In this document: piece by piece, positions 6,438 through 13,350 of the stretch
Position numbering within the stretch: position 1 is the stretch's first letter
How the letters are laid out: each line of letters begins with the position of its first letter
From: Pseudomonadota bacterium
GTDB lineage: Bacteria > Pseudomonadota > Alphaproteobacteria > Reyranellales > Reyranellaceae
Reading direction: 5' to 3'
NCBI GenBank assembly: GCA_023436825.1
Contig: JAEZHS010000353.1
Span: 1 to 18,606, forward strand
Length of the DNA stretch: 18,606 nucleotides
Notes under the pieces: model-generated
The model's input: only the letters and a program-made list of their open reading frames with translations
Told to the model about the DNA's origin: nothing
The model's database searches: none
Position numbers and translations under genes: made by a program

Positions 6438-8871
6438 AGAAGTCGGCGGTGAGCGACAGCATGAAGGTGCGCGGCTGGTTTTGGGCGAAGAACGTCGTCG
6501 TCGCGACCCAGTAGTTTGCGTCGAACAGGTTGATCACGTTGGCGCGGATCGAGAGCGGCTTGCCTTCCGGACCGTCGAAGCTGTAGCGCAGGCCGGCGTC
6601 GAAGCGCGTCCACGGCGGCGCCGCCTGCGTGTTGGCGGCATTCAGATAGACCTGGCCGTTGTAGACGACGCGGCCCATCACGCCGAAGCCCCTGGCGAAC
6701 GGCGTATCCCAGTCGGCCTGGAAGGAGAACTGGAACGGCGCCGTGCCGACGGCGACCTTGCCGTTGTTGACGCCGCCCGCGGTGCTGGTCTGGATCGCCT
6801 CCAGCAGCGTGAAGCCGCCGAACAGCTTCAGGCCCGCGAGAGGCTCGCCGAACGCCACGAACTCGAGGCCGCGATTGCGCTGCTGTCCATCGACGACGAA
6901 GGTGTTGGTGGAGAGGTCGGTGAATGCGCTTGGAATGGTGATCTGGAAGGCGCTCAACGTCGCGCCCAGGGTTCCGAAGTCGACCTTCGCGCCGAGCTCG
7001 AACTGGTTGGAGACGAACGGCGAAAAGGTCTGGCCGGCATTGGTGGTCCCGGGACCCGCTGTCGGACCCGGCTGCAGGGCCTGGATGTAGTTGCCGTAGA
7101 ACATGAACTCCTTGACCGGCTTCACGACGAAGGAGGCCGACGGAGACACCACGCTCTTGTCGTTGCCGCTGGTCGGCAGCCCCGTCACCGCGCTGTAGTT
7201 CGCGTTCTGCAGGCGCTGCGCGCGCGCGCCGACGATGAGCTGGACGCGATCGTCTGCCGCGGAAAGCGCATCGACCAAGCCGATGCTCGACAGGATCTGG
7301 TCGGACGCGAGCGGTGCGTTCTGCCGCAAGCCGTAAAGGCTCGGTGCTGCGACGAACGTGGGATTGTAGATGTTGGAGCTGATCGCGAGCGCCAGCGGAT
7401 TGCTCTGCGACCAGATCTGCGTCTTCATGTAGTCGCCGACCAGAGCCGCCTCGTGCTTGATCGGGCCGGTGTTGAAGATGCCGCGCAGGCCGGTTTCGGC
7501 GGACAGCACCTCGGTGTTCTGCAGGAACTGTCCGGCCGGCGAGATCGGAAGGGTTGTGGTGTTGCCGTTGTAGTTCACGATGTTCTGGTTGACGAACAGC
7601 GTCTGGACGTCGGAGCGCTTGGCGCCGACCTTGATGAAGCCGGTCAGCCAGGGCACGATGTCGTGCTCGAAGCGCAGCGCGCCGTAAAGATCGTCGGCCT
7701 GCAGGCGCTCCCACGGCTGATAAGAGCTCCTGTTGGCATAGGGCGGCGGCGGGAGCTGCACGCCGGCGGCCAGGAAGATGCTGCCCTGGAACGCGCCGAC
7801 GTCGCGTCGCAGGTAGCCGATGTCGCCGTCGATCCTCGTCGCATCGCTGCGGAAGTCGAAGCCCAGCGTCAGCGCCAGCCGCTCCGCCGTCTGGTTGTTC
7901 ACCGCCGTATCGCCGCTGGTGTAGGTCGCGTTGGCCCGCAGGCCGATGGACTGGTCGGGACCGAAGCGTCGGCCGATATCGACGGTGCCGCCGAACTGGG
8001 CATCGGACAGGTAGAGCGCGCTCACCTGGGTGATCGGCTCGTTGGTGGCGCGCTTGGGGACGAGGTTGATGGTCCCGCCGACGGCGTTGGGCAGGGCGCC
8101 GTTCAGGAAGGCGGATGGACCGCGGAATACTTCGACGCGCTCGACGCCGGTCGTGTCGGCCTGTGCGGGCACGATGCCGTAGAGGCCGCCCAGCCCGTAA
8201 TTGGTGTTCGTCACCAGGATGCCGCGGATCATGGCGCGGTCGTCGAACACGTTGCCGTTCGGCCAGCCCATGCGAACGGTGGGATCGCCAGCGAGCACGT
8301 CGGTCAGCGTGCGTGCCTGCTGATCCTGTATGTACTTGTCCGTGTAGGTCGTCTCGCTGAACGGCGTATCCATGTAGTCGCGGTTGCCGAGCAGGCCGAC
8401 CTTGCCGCCGCGCGCAATCTGGCCGCCGGCGTAGGCAGGCGGCAGGTTGCCGATCTCGGCCTGCGCCGGCGGCGCACTGGCCTGCACGCGCACGGGATCG
8501 AGCTGCAGCGCGCTCGAGCCTAAGCCGGGAGCAGCGCCCGCGACCGTGACGGCGTTGGCCGAGGTGAACTGATAGGTGAGGCCCGAGCCTGCCAGCAGCT
8601 GGCGCAGCGCCTGCTCCGCCGTCATGGTGCCGCTCACGCCGGCGCTGGTCTTGCCCGCGACGGCCGCCGTGTCGACGGCGATCTGCATGCCCGACTGGCG
8701 ACCGAACGCCGTCAGCGCCTGCGCCAGCGGCTGGGCGGCGATATCGAAGGTGGTGGTGCGGCTCGCCTGGGCTTCGAGCGGCGGCTCCTGTGCGAAGACT
8801 GACGGCGCCATGCCGATCGCGACGCCGGCGACAAGCAAAGACGTGGCTTTGCCGAATCTGATACCTGGCAC
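6436..8871 (-). CDS. TonB-dependent siderophore-type receptor with signalling (STN) domain
   Basis: An 811-residue outer-membrane receptor of the FecA/FpvA signalling class. In order: signal peptide cleaved after VFA (residue 27); STN/secretin-like signalling domain about 40-112 (TFDIAAQPLAQALTAFGRQS, typical opening); a putative TonB box around LQLDPVRVQAS (122-132); plug about 165-275 with DRAMIRGI and VERVEVFRGPSAFLNGALPN; beta barrel from about 285 ending in the terminal Phe required for BAM insertion. The STN domain is the part that contacts a FecR-type sensor in the periplasm, matching the fecR-like gene 93 bases upstream. The GTG start at 8871 has GGGGAG five bases upstream. The ligand is unknown; ferric siderophore is most likely but other metal chelates or cobalamin-like ligands cannot be excluded. 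Confidence 0.95.
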   Translation of the reverse strand: MPGIRFGKATSLLVAGVAIGMAPSVFAQEPPLEAQASRTTTFDIAAQPLAQALTAFGRQSGMQIAVDTAAVAGKTSAGVSGTMTAEQALRQLLAGSGLTYQFTSANAVTVAGAAPGLGSSALQLDPVRVQASAPPAQAEIGNLPPAYAGGQIARGGKVGLLGNRDYMDTPFSETTYTDKYIQDQQARTLTDVLAGDPTVRMGWPNGNVFDDRAMIRGILVTNTNYGLGGLYGIVPAQADTTGVERVEVFRGPSAFLNGALPNAVGGTINLVPKRATNEPITQVSALYLSDAQFGGTVDIGRRFGPDQSIGLRANATYTSGDTAVNNQTAERLALTLGFDFRSDATRIDGDIGYLRRDVGAFQGSIFLAAGVQLPPPPYANRSSYQPWERLQADDLYGALRFEHDIVPWLTGFIKVGAKRSDVQTLFVNQNIVNYNGNTTTLPISPAGQFLQNTEVLSAETGLRGIFNTGPIKHEAALVGDYMKTQIWSQSNPLALAISSNIYNPTFVAAPSLYGLRQNAPLASDQILSSIGLVDALSAADDRVQLIVGARAQRLQNANYSAVTGLPTSGNDKSVVSPSASFVVKPVKEFMFYGNYIQALQPGPTAGPGTTNAGQTFSPFVSNQFELGAKVDFGTLGATLSAFQITIPSAFTDLSTNTFVVDGQQRNRGLEFVAFGEPLAGLKLFGGFTLLEAIQTSTAGGVNNGKVAVGTAPFQFSFQADWDTPFARGFGVMGRVVYNGQVYLNAANTQAAPPWTRFDAGLRYSFDGPEGKPLSIRANVINLFDANYWVATTTFFAQNQPRTFMLSLTADF

Positions 8872-8921
8872 GATGACTCCCCGATGGTCCGTGCCGGCGG
8901 GTCACGGGTCTCCACACGGAG

Positions 8922-8949
8922 GACGGACGGGGTCGGCCGCTTTTAAGGG
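8922..8949 (-). promoter_or_regulatory. Candidate ECF-sigma promoter of the TonB receptor operon
   Basis: On the minus strand CCCTTAAAAG (8949-8940) is followed after 14 bases by CGTC (8925-8922), about 50 bases before the receptor GTG. The same arrangement with identical spacing precedes the fecR-like gene. It resembles promoters of iron-starvation ECF sigma factors, where a TAAAT-type -35 and CGT -10 are separated by 16-17 bases. A second CGTC at 8929-8926 gives a 10-base alternative spacing that the other copy does not share. Confidence 0.6.
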
Positions 8950-8964
8950 CGACGCTGCGATTTC

Positions 8965-9969
8965 TTACGAGCCGCCCGCGACCACCAGAAGGTAGGGCGT
9001 GATCTCGGTCACCGATCCGTGCTGGGTTCGCGCAATGGCGTGCAGCGCCTCGACCGGGCGGCGCAGATCGAACACGCCGGTGATGCGCCGGTCGGCCAGC
9101 GAGCGCTCGCGCAGCATGATGATGCCGGCATGATGACGGCCGAGCTCCTCGACGACCTCGGCCAGGCTCGCGCCGTCGACCACGAGTCGACGCTGGCGCC
9201 AGGCCGCGACATCGTCCGGCGCGATGCGCGACTGTGCGACCTGCCGGTCGGCACGATTGACGCTGAGACGTTCGCCGCGCGTCAGCACGCCGGCGAGTTG
9301 CGCACTGCCGGCCAGTCCGACCTCGACCGTGCCCGACTGCACAGCAACGATCACCTCGTCGCCGGCAGATCGCACATCGAACGCCGTGCCCGTGACCGTC
9401 ACCCTGACATCCTCGGCCGCGACCACGAAGGGCCGGTCCTTCGCCGGCGTGACCTGGAAGAAGGCGCGGCCCGCCAGCAGGACGACCTCGCGCCGGCTGG
9501 CGCCGTAATGCACGGCGATTGCGCTGCCGGCATCGAGATGCACGACGCTGCCGTCCTCCAGCGTGACCTCGCGCAGCTCGGCGATGCTGGTCATGTGGTC
9601 GGCCTGGAGCCGGAGCTTCACGATCGGCGCCAAGTAGAGCGCAATGCAGGCTGCCAGAGCGGCTACCGCGATCGCCAGCACGCGGCGCGAGCGGCGCGTG
9701 CGCGGCAAGCCGACGACACTTCCGGCGGGCAGGGCATCGGCTGCGGACAGCCCGCCCGACACCCGCCAGACGCGCTCGACGCTTTCCCAGGCGCGACGAT
9801 GGGAATCGCTGGCCGCCAGCCACGCCTCGAGGCCGGCGCGCACGGTCGCATCGCCCGGCGACGCCTGCAGGCGCATCAGCCAGTCCACGGCCTCGCCTCG
9901 CAAGGGCTCACCCTCGTCTGCTGCTGGCTTCACTGAGCTTGACCTCGCTTGCCCCCGGGCCGGCCGCAT
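8965..9969 (-). CDS. FecR-family anti-sigma / sigma regulator
   Basis: A 334-residue inner-membrane signal transducer. N-terminal cytoplasmic DUF4880-like segment about 24-68 (EAVDWLMRLQ ... HRRAWESVERVW) is expected to bind the sigma factor; one transmembrane helix lies about 97-116 after an Arg-rich stop; the periplasmic FecR domain spans about 125-218 (LEDGSVVHLDAGSAIAVHY, GRAFFQVTPAKDRPFVV, VTGTAFDVR); and a C-terminal STN-like domain about 262-330 (ITGVFDLRRPVEALHAI) should contact the receptor. A TTG at 9975 is in frame, but the ATG at 9969 is the more usual start; neither has a strong ribosome site. It lies 76 bases after the sigma gene and has its own ECF-type promoter candidate in that gap. 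Confidence 0.93.
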   Translation of the reverse strand: MRPARGQARSSSVKPAADEGEPLRGEAVDWLMRLQASPGDATVRAGLEAWLAASDSHRRAWESVERVWRVSGGLSAADALPAGSVVGLPRTRRSRRVLAIAVAALAACIALYLAPIVKLRLQADHMTSIAELREVTLEDGSVVHLDAGSAIAVHYGASRREVVLLAGRAFFQVTPAKDRPFVVAAEDVRVTVTGTAFDVRSAGDEVIVAVQSGTVEVGLAGSAQLAGVLTRGERLSVNRADRQVAQSRIAPDDVAAWRQRRLVVDGASLAEVVEELGRHHAGIIMLRERSLADRRITGVFDLRRPVEALHAIARTQHGSVTEITPYLLVVAGGS

Positions 9970-9992
9970 GGACAAGCGGCTAGCTCACATCA

Positions 9993-10020
9993 GACGGGCC
10001 TCGATGGCGACTTTTAAGGG
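9993..10020 (-). promoter_or_regulatory. Candidate ECF-sigma promoter of the fecR-like gene
   Basis: On the minus strand CCCTTAAAAG (10020-10011), then 14 bases, then CGTC (9996-9993), 23 bases before the ATG at 9969. It matches the element in front of the receptor gene in both boxes and in spacing while the spacer sequences differ, as expected of a promoter rather than of a duplicated segment. Confidence 0.6.
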
Positions 10021-10045
10021 TGGGGTCGAAAAACATCCACCCGCA

Positions 10046-10564
10046 TCAGGCCTCGGGCGTGTCGAGCCGGCGCGCGGCGTGAAGGATCGCCTCCTTCACA
10101 AGTTGGTGAGTGCGCACCACGGACACGCCGAGATGGTCGGCGATGTCCTGCAGGGTCCGACCTTCGAGCCGGTACATCCTGAAGGCAATGCGCGTGCGCT
10201 CCGGCAGCTCGGCGATGGCGTGAGAAATCACCCGGAGCTCGTCGCGATAGTAGAGAACGCGTTCGGCGCTCGGCGCATCGGAGGCGATGCTCTCCATCGC
10301 CAGCGCCGCTGCCTTCGGAACCTCCACGGACCGACGGCGCGCCGAGTCGAGCGCCAGGTTGCGCACGATGCGATAGAGATAGCGGACCGGATTGACGATC
10401 TGCCCGCTGTCGGCGGCCGCGCTGAAGCGCAAATAGGCTTCCTGCACGACGTCCTCGGCGCCCGCGCGATCGCGAACGATGCCATTGGCGTAGTTCACCA
10501 ACGAGCCGCGATGCTCGACGAAAAGGGTCGTGGTGTCGGAAGGCACTTCCCGTACTCGGTTCAC
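10046..10564 (-). CDS. ECF RNA polymerase sigma factor, FecI-like
   Basis: A 172-residue ECF sigma factor, the usual length for FecI-type proteins. Region 2 spans about 14-80, with the core-binding and -10 recognition stretches GIVRDRAGAEDVVQEAYLRF and NPVRYLYRIVRNLALDSARR. Region 4 spans about 108-165, with helix-turn-helix LEGRTLQDIADHLGVSVVRT for -35 recognition. It would direct transcription of the uptake genes downstream and be held or activated by the FecR-like protein. The first in-frame start is a GTG at 10564 that overlaps an AGGAG, so this AGGAG cannot serve it; the next GTG at 10546 is 17 bases beyond. The true start is therefore uncertain but the domains are unaffected. A large palindrome lies about 20 bases upstream. 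Confidence 0.93.
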   Translation of the reverse strand: MNRVREVPSDTTTLFVEHRGSLVNYANGIVRDRAGAEDVVQEAYLRFSAAADSGQIVNPVRYLYRIVRNLALDSARRRSVEVPKAAALAMESIASDAPSAERVLYYRDELRVISHAIAELPERTRIAFRMYRLEGRTLQDIADHLGVSVVRTHQLVKEAILHAARRLDTPEA

Positions 10565-10582
10565 TCCTGGGCGCGAACCCTA

Positions 10583-10619
10583 TCGCAATTGCGAATTGTT
10601 CGCAATTGCGAATTGCGAT
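10583..10619. promoter_or_regulatory. Fur-type operator candidate: 29-base perfect palindrome plus extra half-site
   Basis: TCGCAATTGCGAA at 10583-10595, a TTG spacer, then the exact reverse complement TTCGCAATTGCGA at 10599-10611. A further ATTGCGA follows immediately to 10618, giving repeated ATTGCGA/TCGCAAT half-sites on both faces. Nothing similar occurs elsewhere in the window. It sits between the FecI-like gene (start 10564) and the MFS gene (start 10699). Iron-starvation sigma genes are classically repressed by Fur, so a Fur-family protein is the obvious ligand; Irr or an unrelated dimeric repressor are alternatives. A TTGACT at 10648-10643 on the minus strand could be part of the promoter it controls. 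Confidence 0.6.
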
Positions 10620-10698
10620 CCATCCACTGCGACTCACCGGATAGTCAATTGACGTCGCCGGATGTCGGGCGAAAAAGCGCGCGGGGAAAAGTTCAACC

Positions 10699-12012
10699 AT
10701 GCGTATTGCCGCCGCCGCCCAGAGTCTCGGCACCGCTCCAGACAGCGCCGAGCACTGGCCGGTGCCGCGACGTCAGGCATGGTTTGCCTTCGTCATGGCG
10801 TTCCTGCTGATGATGTTCGACTTCATGGATCGCCAGATCGTGGTGTCGATGTTCCCCGCGCTCAAGGCCGAATGGGGCCTGAGCGACAAGGAGCTGGGCG
10901 GATTGACCGCTGCAGTGTCGATCACCGTTGCCGTCTTCGCCTTCCCCATCGCTCTGCTGGCCGATCGCTGGAGCCGGGTGAAGAGCATCGCCGTCATGGC
11001 GGCGGTGTGGAGCATCGCCACCATCGCCTGCGGTCTGTCGAAGAGCTACGGCCAGCTCCTCGCGGCACGCGCCACCGTCGGGCTGGGCGAGGCGGGCTAC
11101 GGCGCAGCGGGCGGCGCGCTGCTCACCAGCATGTTTCCGGCGGCGCGGCGCGCCACCGTGGTCGGCGGTTTCCTGGCGGCGGCGGTCGTCGGATCCGTGC
11201 TGGGCGTGGCGCTGGGCGGCTTCATCACCGCACGCTGGGGCTGGCAGGCGGCGTTCGGCCTTGTCGGATTCCCGGGGCTGGTGCTCGCCCTCCTGTTCCT
11301 GCTGGTGCGCGACTATCGCACGGTGCCGCTGACCGATCCGGAGGCGCGGAGGCTCGGCGTGCGCGGCGTGCTGCGCGGCCTGCTCGGACCGCGCACGGCG
11401 CTCCTCTGCTACGCCGGCGGCGCTCTGCAGCTGCTGACCGTTTCGACGGTCTATGTCTGGCTGCCGAGCTATCTCAACCGCTTCCACGGCGTGGCGACGG
11501 ACAGGGCGGGCCTGATGACGGCGCTGGTCCTCGTGCTGGGCAGCGTCGGCATCGTGCTGTGGGGCTACGTCGCCGATCGCATGGGCGACGGCAACCCGCG
11601 GCGCAAGTTGATGGTGCCTGCCATCTGCCTCGTCGTCGCCGCCCTGCTGCTGTCGACGGGCTTCGGTCTGATGCAACCGGGCAGCCTGCAGTTCGTCGTC
11701 ATCGCGGCCGGCGGCTTCATGATGACGGCGGCCTCCGGCACCGTTCCCGCGGCCGCCATCGACGTCATCCATCCCGGCCTGCGCGCCACCGCCGGCGCCA
11801 TGGTCGCCGTGGTCCAGAACCTGTTTGGCCTGGCGCTGGGCCCGCTGCTCACCGGCGTGCTGTCCGATGCCTTCGGCCTGGTGACGGCGCTGTCGATCAT
11901 GTCGCTGTTCTGCCTCGCCTCGGCCGCCGTGCTGATGCTGGCCGCGCGCGTCTATCCCGCCGAGCTCAATGCGGCGCGGACCTTGGCCGCGATGACGATG
12001 CGATCGGATTAG
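10699..12012 (+). CDS. MFS transporter, spinster-like
   Basis: A 437-residue major facilitator protein with about 12 hydrophobic segments. The DFMDRQIV block in helix 1 (41-48), followed by FPALKAEWGLSDKELG, is characteristic of the spinster-like MFS group; loop 2-3 carries motif A as ALLADRWSRVK (85-95). Substrate is unknown; members move organic acids, aromatic acids or lipids. The ATG at 10699 is preceded by GGGGAAAAG. It is divergent from the ECF sigma gene and shares the intergenic region with the palindrome at 10583-10619, so co-regulation by iron is possible but not shown. Its 3' end faces the amidohydrolase gene, with a hairpin between. Confidence 0.9.
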   Translation: MRIAAAAQSLGTAPDSAEHWPVPRRQAWFAFVMAFLLMMFDFMDRQIVVSMFPALKAEWGLSDKELGGLTAAVSITVAVFAFPIALLADRWSRVKSIAVMAAVWSIATIACGLSKSYGQLLAARATVGLGEAGYGAAGGALLTSMFPAARRATVVGGFLAAAVVGSVLGVALGGFITARWGWQAAFGLVGFPGLVLALLFLLVRDYRTVPLTDPEARRLGVRGVLRGLLGPRTALLCYAGGALQLLTVSTVYVWLPSYLNRFHGVATDRAGLMTALVLVLGSVGIVLWGYVADRMGDGNPRRKLMVPAICLVVAALLLSTGFGLMQPGSLQFVVIAAGGFMMTAASGTVPAAAIDVIHPGLRATAGAMVAVVQNLFGLALGPLLTGVLSDAFGLVTALSIMSLFCLASAAVLMLAARVYPAELNAARTLAAMTMRSD

Positions 12013-12013
12013 A

Positions 12014-12031
12014 GCGGGCCTGGAGGCCCGC
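12014..12031. terminator. Hairpin between convergent MFS and amidohydrolase genes (repeat-related)
   Basis: GCGGGCCT, GG, AGGCCCGC form an 8-base perfect stem just after the MFS stop (12012) and 17 bases past the amidohydrolase stop (12048). There is no T-run on either side, so intrinsic termination would be weak; it may serve as a bidirectional transcript end. The minus-strand sequence CCGCGGGCCTCCAGGCCC (12033-12016) is identical over 18 bases to 18533-18550 after the aldo/keto reductase gene. Confidence 0.5.
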
Positions 12032-12047
12032 GGGCCGGCCAGACATG

Positions 12048-13289
12048 CTAGCGATTGGCCCGCGCGACCGCCGCATTCAGCAGCAGGTTCGCCCCCGGCA
12101 CCGAGCGTACGAGCTCGATCGCCTCGTTGACGTTGTGGCTGATGCCCTCGAAGCACGGCGTGAAGATCATCGCCGTCGGCGCCATCGTCGCCACGGCGTA
12201 GGCGTCGTGGCCGGCCTGGCTGCGCATCTCGCGGTACGGCAGGCCGAGCTCCCTGGCCGTCGATTTCAGGAGCTCGATGCATTCCGGCGCGAACAGCTCG
12301 GTGCCCCAGCTCCAGCCTTCGGCGACCTCGATCTCGACATTGGCCTTCCTGGCCGAAGCGACGATCGCCGCATCGACCTCCTTGCGCATCGCAGCGAACC
12401 GCGCAGCGTCGATATGGCGGAAGTCGATGGTGAGCTTGACCTGCTCGGCGTAAGTGCCAGGCAGGTTGGGAAAGCTTTCGATGCGCGTCGTCGTCGTACG
12501 CCCCTCGTCGACCGCATAGGCCAGGCCGATGTCGTTGACGGCGGCGATGACATAGCCCGCGCCGACCAGCGCGTTGCGCCGCATCGCCATGGGCGTGCCG
12601 CCGGCATGGCCGGTATCGCCTTTTATGGTGAGCCGGAGCGCCTGGGTCTTGTAGCCACCGACCACGATGCCGATGTCGCACTTCTCACGATCAAGCACCG
12701 GCGCCTGCTCGATATGCAATTCCAGATAGGCATCGAACGTGCGCTCGCCCAACGGCTCGGGCCCGGCATAGCCGATCTCGTCCAGCGCCTTGGCGACCGT
12801 GATGCCGTCGTCATCGGTGGTGGCGAGCACGCTCTCCAGCGGCAGCACCTTGGCGAAGGCCATCGAGCCCATCATCGGCGGGCTGAAGCGCGCGCCCTCC
12901 TCGTTGGTCCAGCAGATGACTTCGATGCCGCGCTTGGTGCTGAGCCCGCGATCATTCAGCGACCGCACGACCTCCAGGCCGCACAGCACGCCCAAGATGC
13001 CGTCGTAGCGGCCGCCGCAGATCTGGGTGTCGAGATGGCTGCCGATCGCCACCGGAGGCAGGCTGAGATCGCTGCCGGCGCGACGGGCAAAGATATTGCC
13101 CAGCCGGTCGATCTCGATACTGCAGCCCGCCTGCTTCGCCCAATCGACGAACAGGTCGCGCATCTGCTTGTCCTCGGCCGACAGGGCCAGCCGGCGCAGC
13201 CCGACGTCGCGGAAGCGGCCGATCTCCGCCGAGCGTTCCAGGCTCTCCCACAATCTCTCGGCATCGATCTCCAGGACATTCGTGGCCAC
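12048..13289 (-). CDS. M20-family Zn amidohydrolase (N-carbamoyl-L-amino acid hydrolase / allantoate amidohydrolase type)
   Basis: A 413-residue cytoplasmic metallohydrolase of the Zn-dependent hydrolase branch that includes N-carbamoyl-L-amino acid hydrolase, beta-ureidopropionase and allantoate amidohydrolase. The two-metal site is complete: His85 (GSHLDT), bridging Asp96 (YDGILG), Glu131 (TNEEG), His192 (ELHIEQ) and His385 (GISHNVNE). The lid/dimerisation domain includes GDTGHAGGTPMAMRRN (224-239). Length is normal. Substrate cannot be decided from sequence. The GTG start at 13289 has AAGGAG seven bases upstream. It is divergent from the GMC oxidoreductase gene with 61 bases between, and the two may share a catabolic role. 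Confidence 0.92.
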   Translation of the reverse strand: MATNVLEIDAERLWESLERSAEIGRFRDVGLRRLALSAEDKQMRDLFVDWAKQAGCSIEIDRLGNIFARRAGSDLSLPPVAIGSHLDTQICGGRYDGILGVLCGLEVVRSLNDRGLSTKRGIEVICWTNEEGARFSPPMMGSMAFAKVLPLESVLATTDDDGITVAKALDEIGYAGPEPLGERTFDAYLELHIEQAPVLDREKCDIGIVVGGYKTQALRLTIKGDTGHAGGTPMAMRRNALVGAGYVIAAVNDIGLAYAVDEGRTTTTRIESFPNLPGTYAEQVKLTIDFRHIDAARFAAMRKEVDAAIVASARKANVEIEVAEGWSWGTELFAPECIELLKSTARELGLPYREMRSQAGHDAYAVATMAPTAMIFTPCFEGISHNVNEAIELVRSVPGANLLLNAAVARANR

Positions 13290-13350
13290 GGCAGGCTCCT
13301 TGCTTCGGGGCGTTGGCTTCCAACAAGAAGCGTGCCAGTGAAGGCGGACA
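13290..13350. promoter_or_regulatory. Divergent promoter region of amidohydrolase and GMC genes
   Basis: These 61 bases must hold the 5' signals of both divergent genes. The amidohydrolase ribosome site AAGGAG (minus strand, about 13296-13301) and a plus-strand AAGGCGG just before the GMC ATG are visible. No convincing -35/-10 pair or operator was found. Confidence 0.35.

Noticed and set aside
5713..8523. A 936-codon open frame on the plus strand opposite DUF4198 and the TonB receptor
   Set aside because: It is antisense to two clearly real genes, is extremely Arg/Ala/Gly/Val-rich and shows no domain; it results from high GC bias at third positions.
5897..9823. A 1308-codon open frame on the minus strand through receptor and fecR
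   Set aside because: It is a frame-shifted reading of the receptor and FecR genes with a composition of Arg, Ala and Gly; the recognisable domains are in the other frame.
10644..10653. Palindrome GTCAATTGAC near the MFS promoter
   Set aside because: A 10-base palindrome alone is not persuasive; it may only reflect back-to-back TTGAC-like -35 elements.
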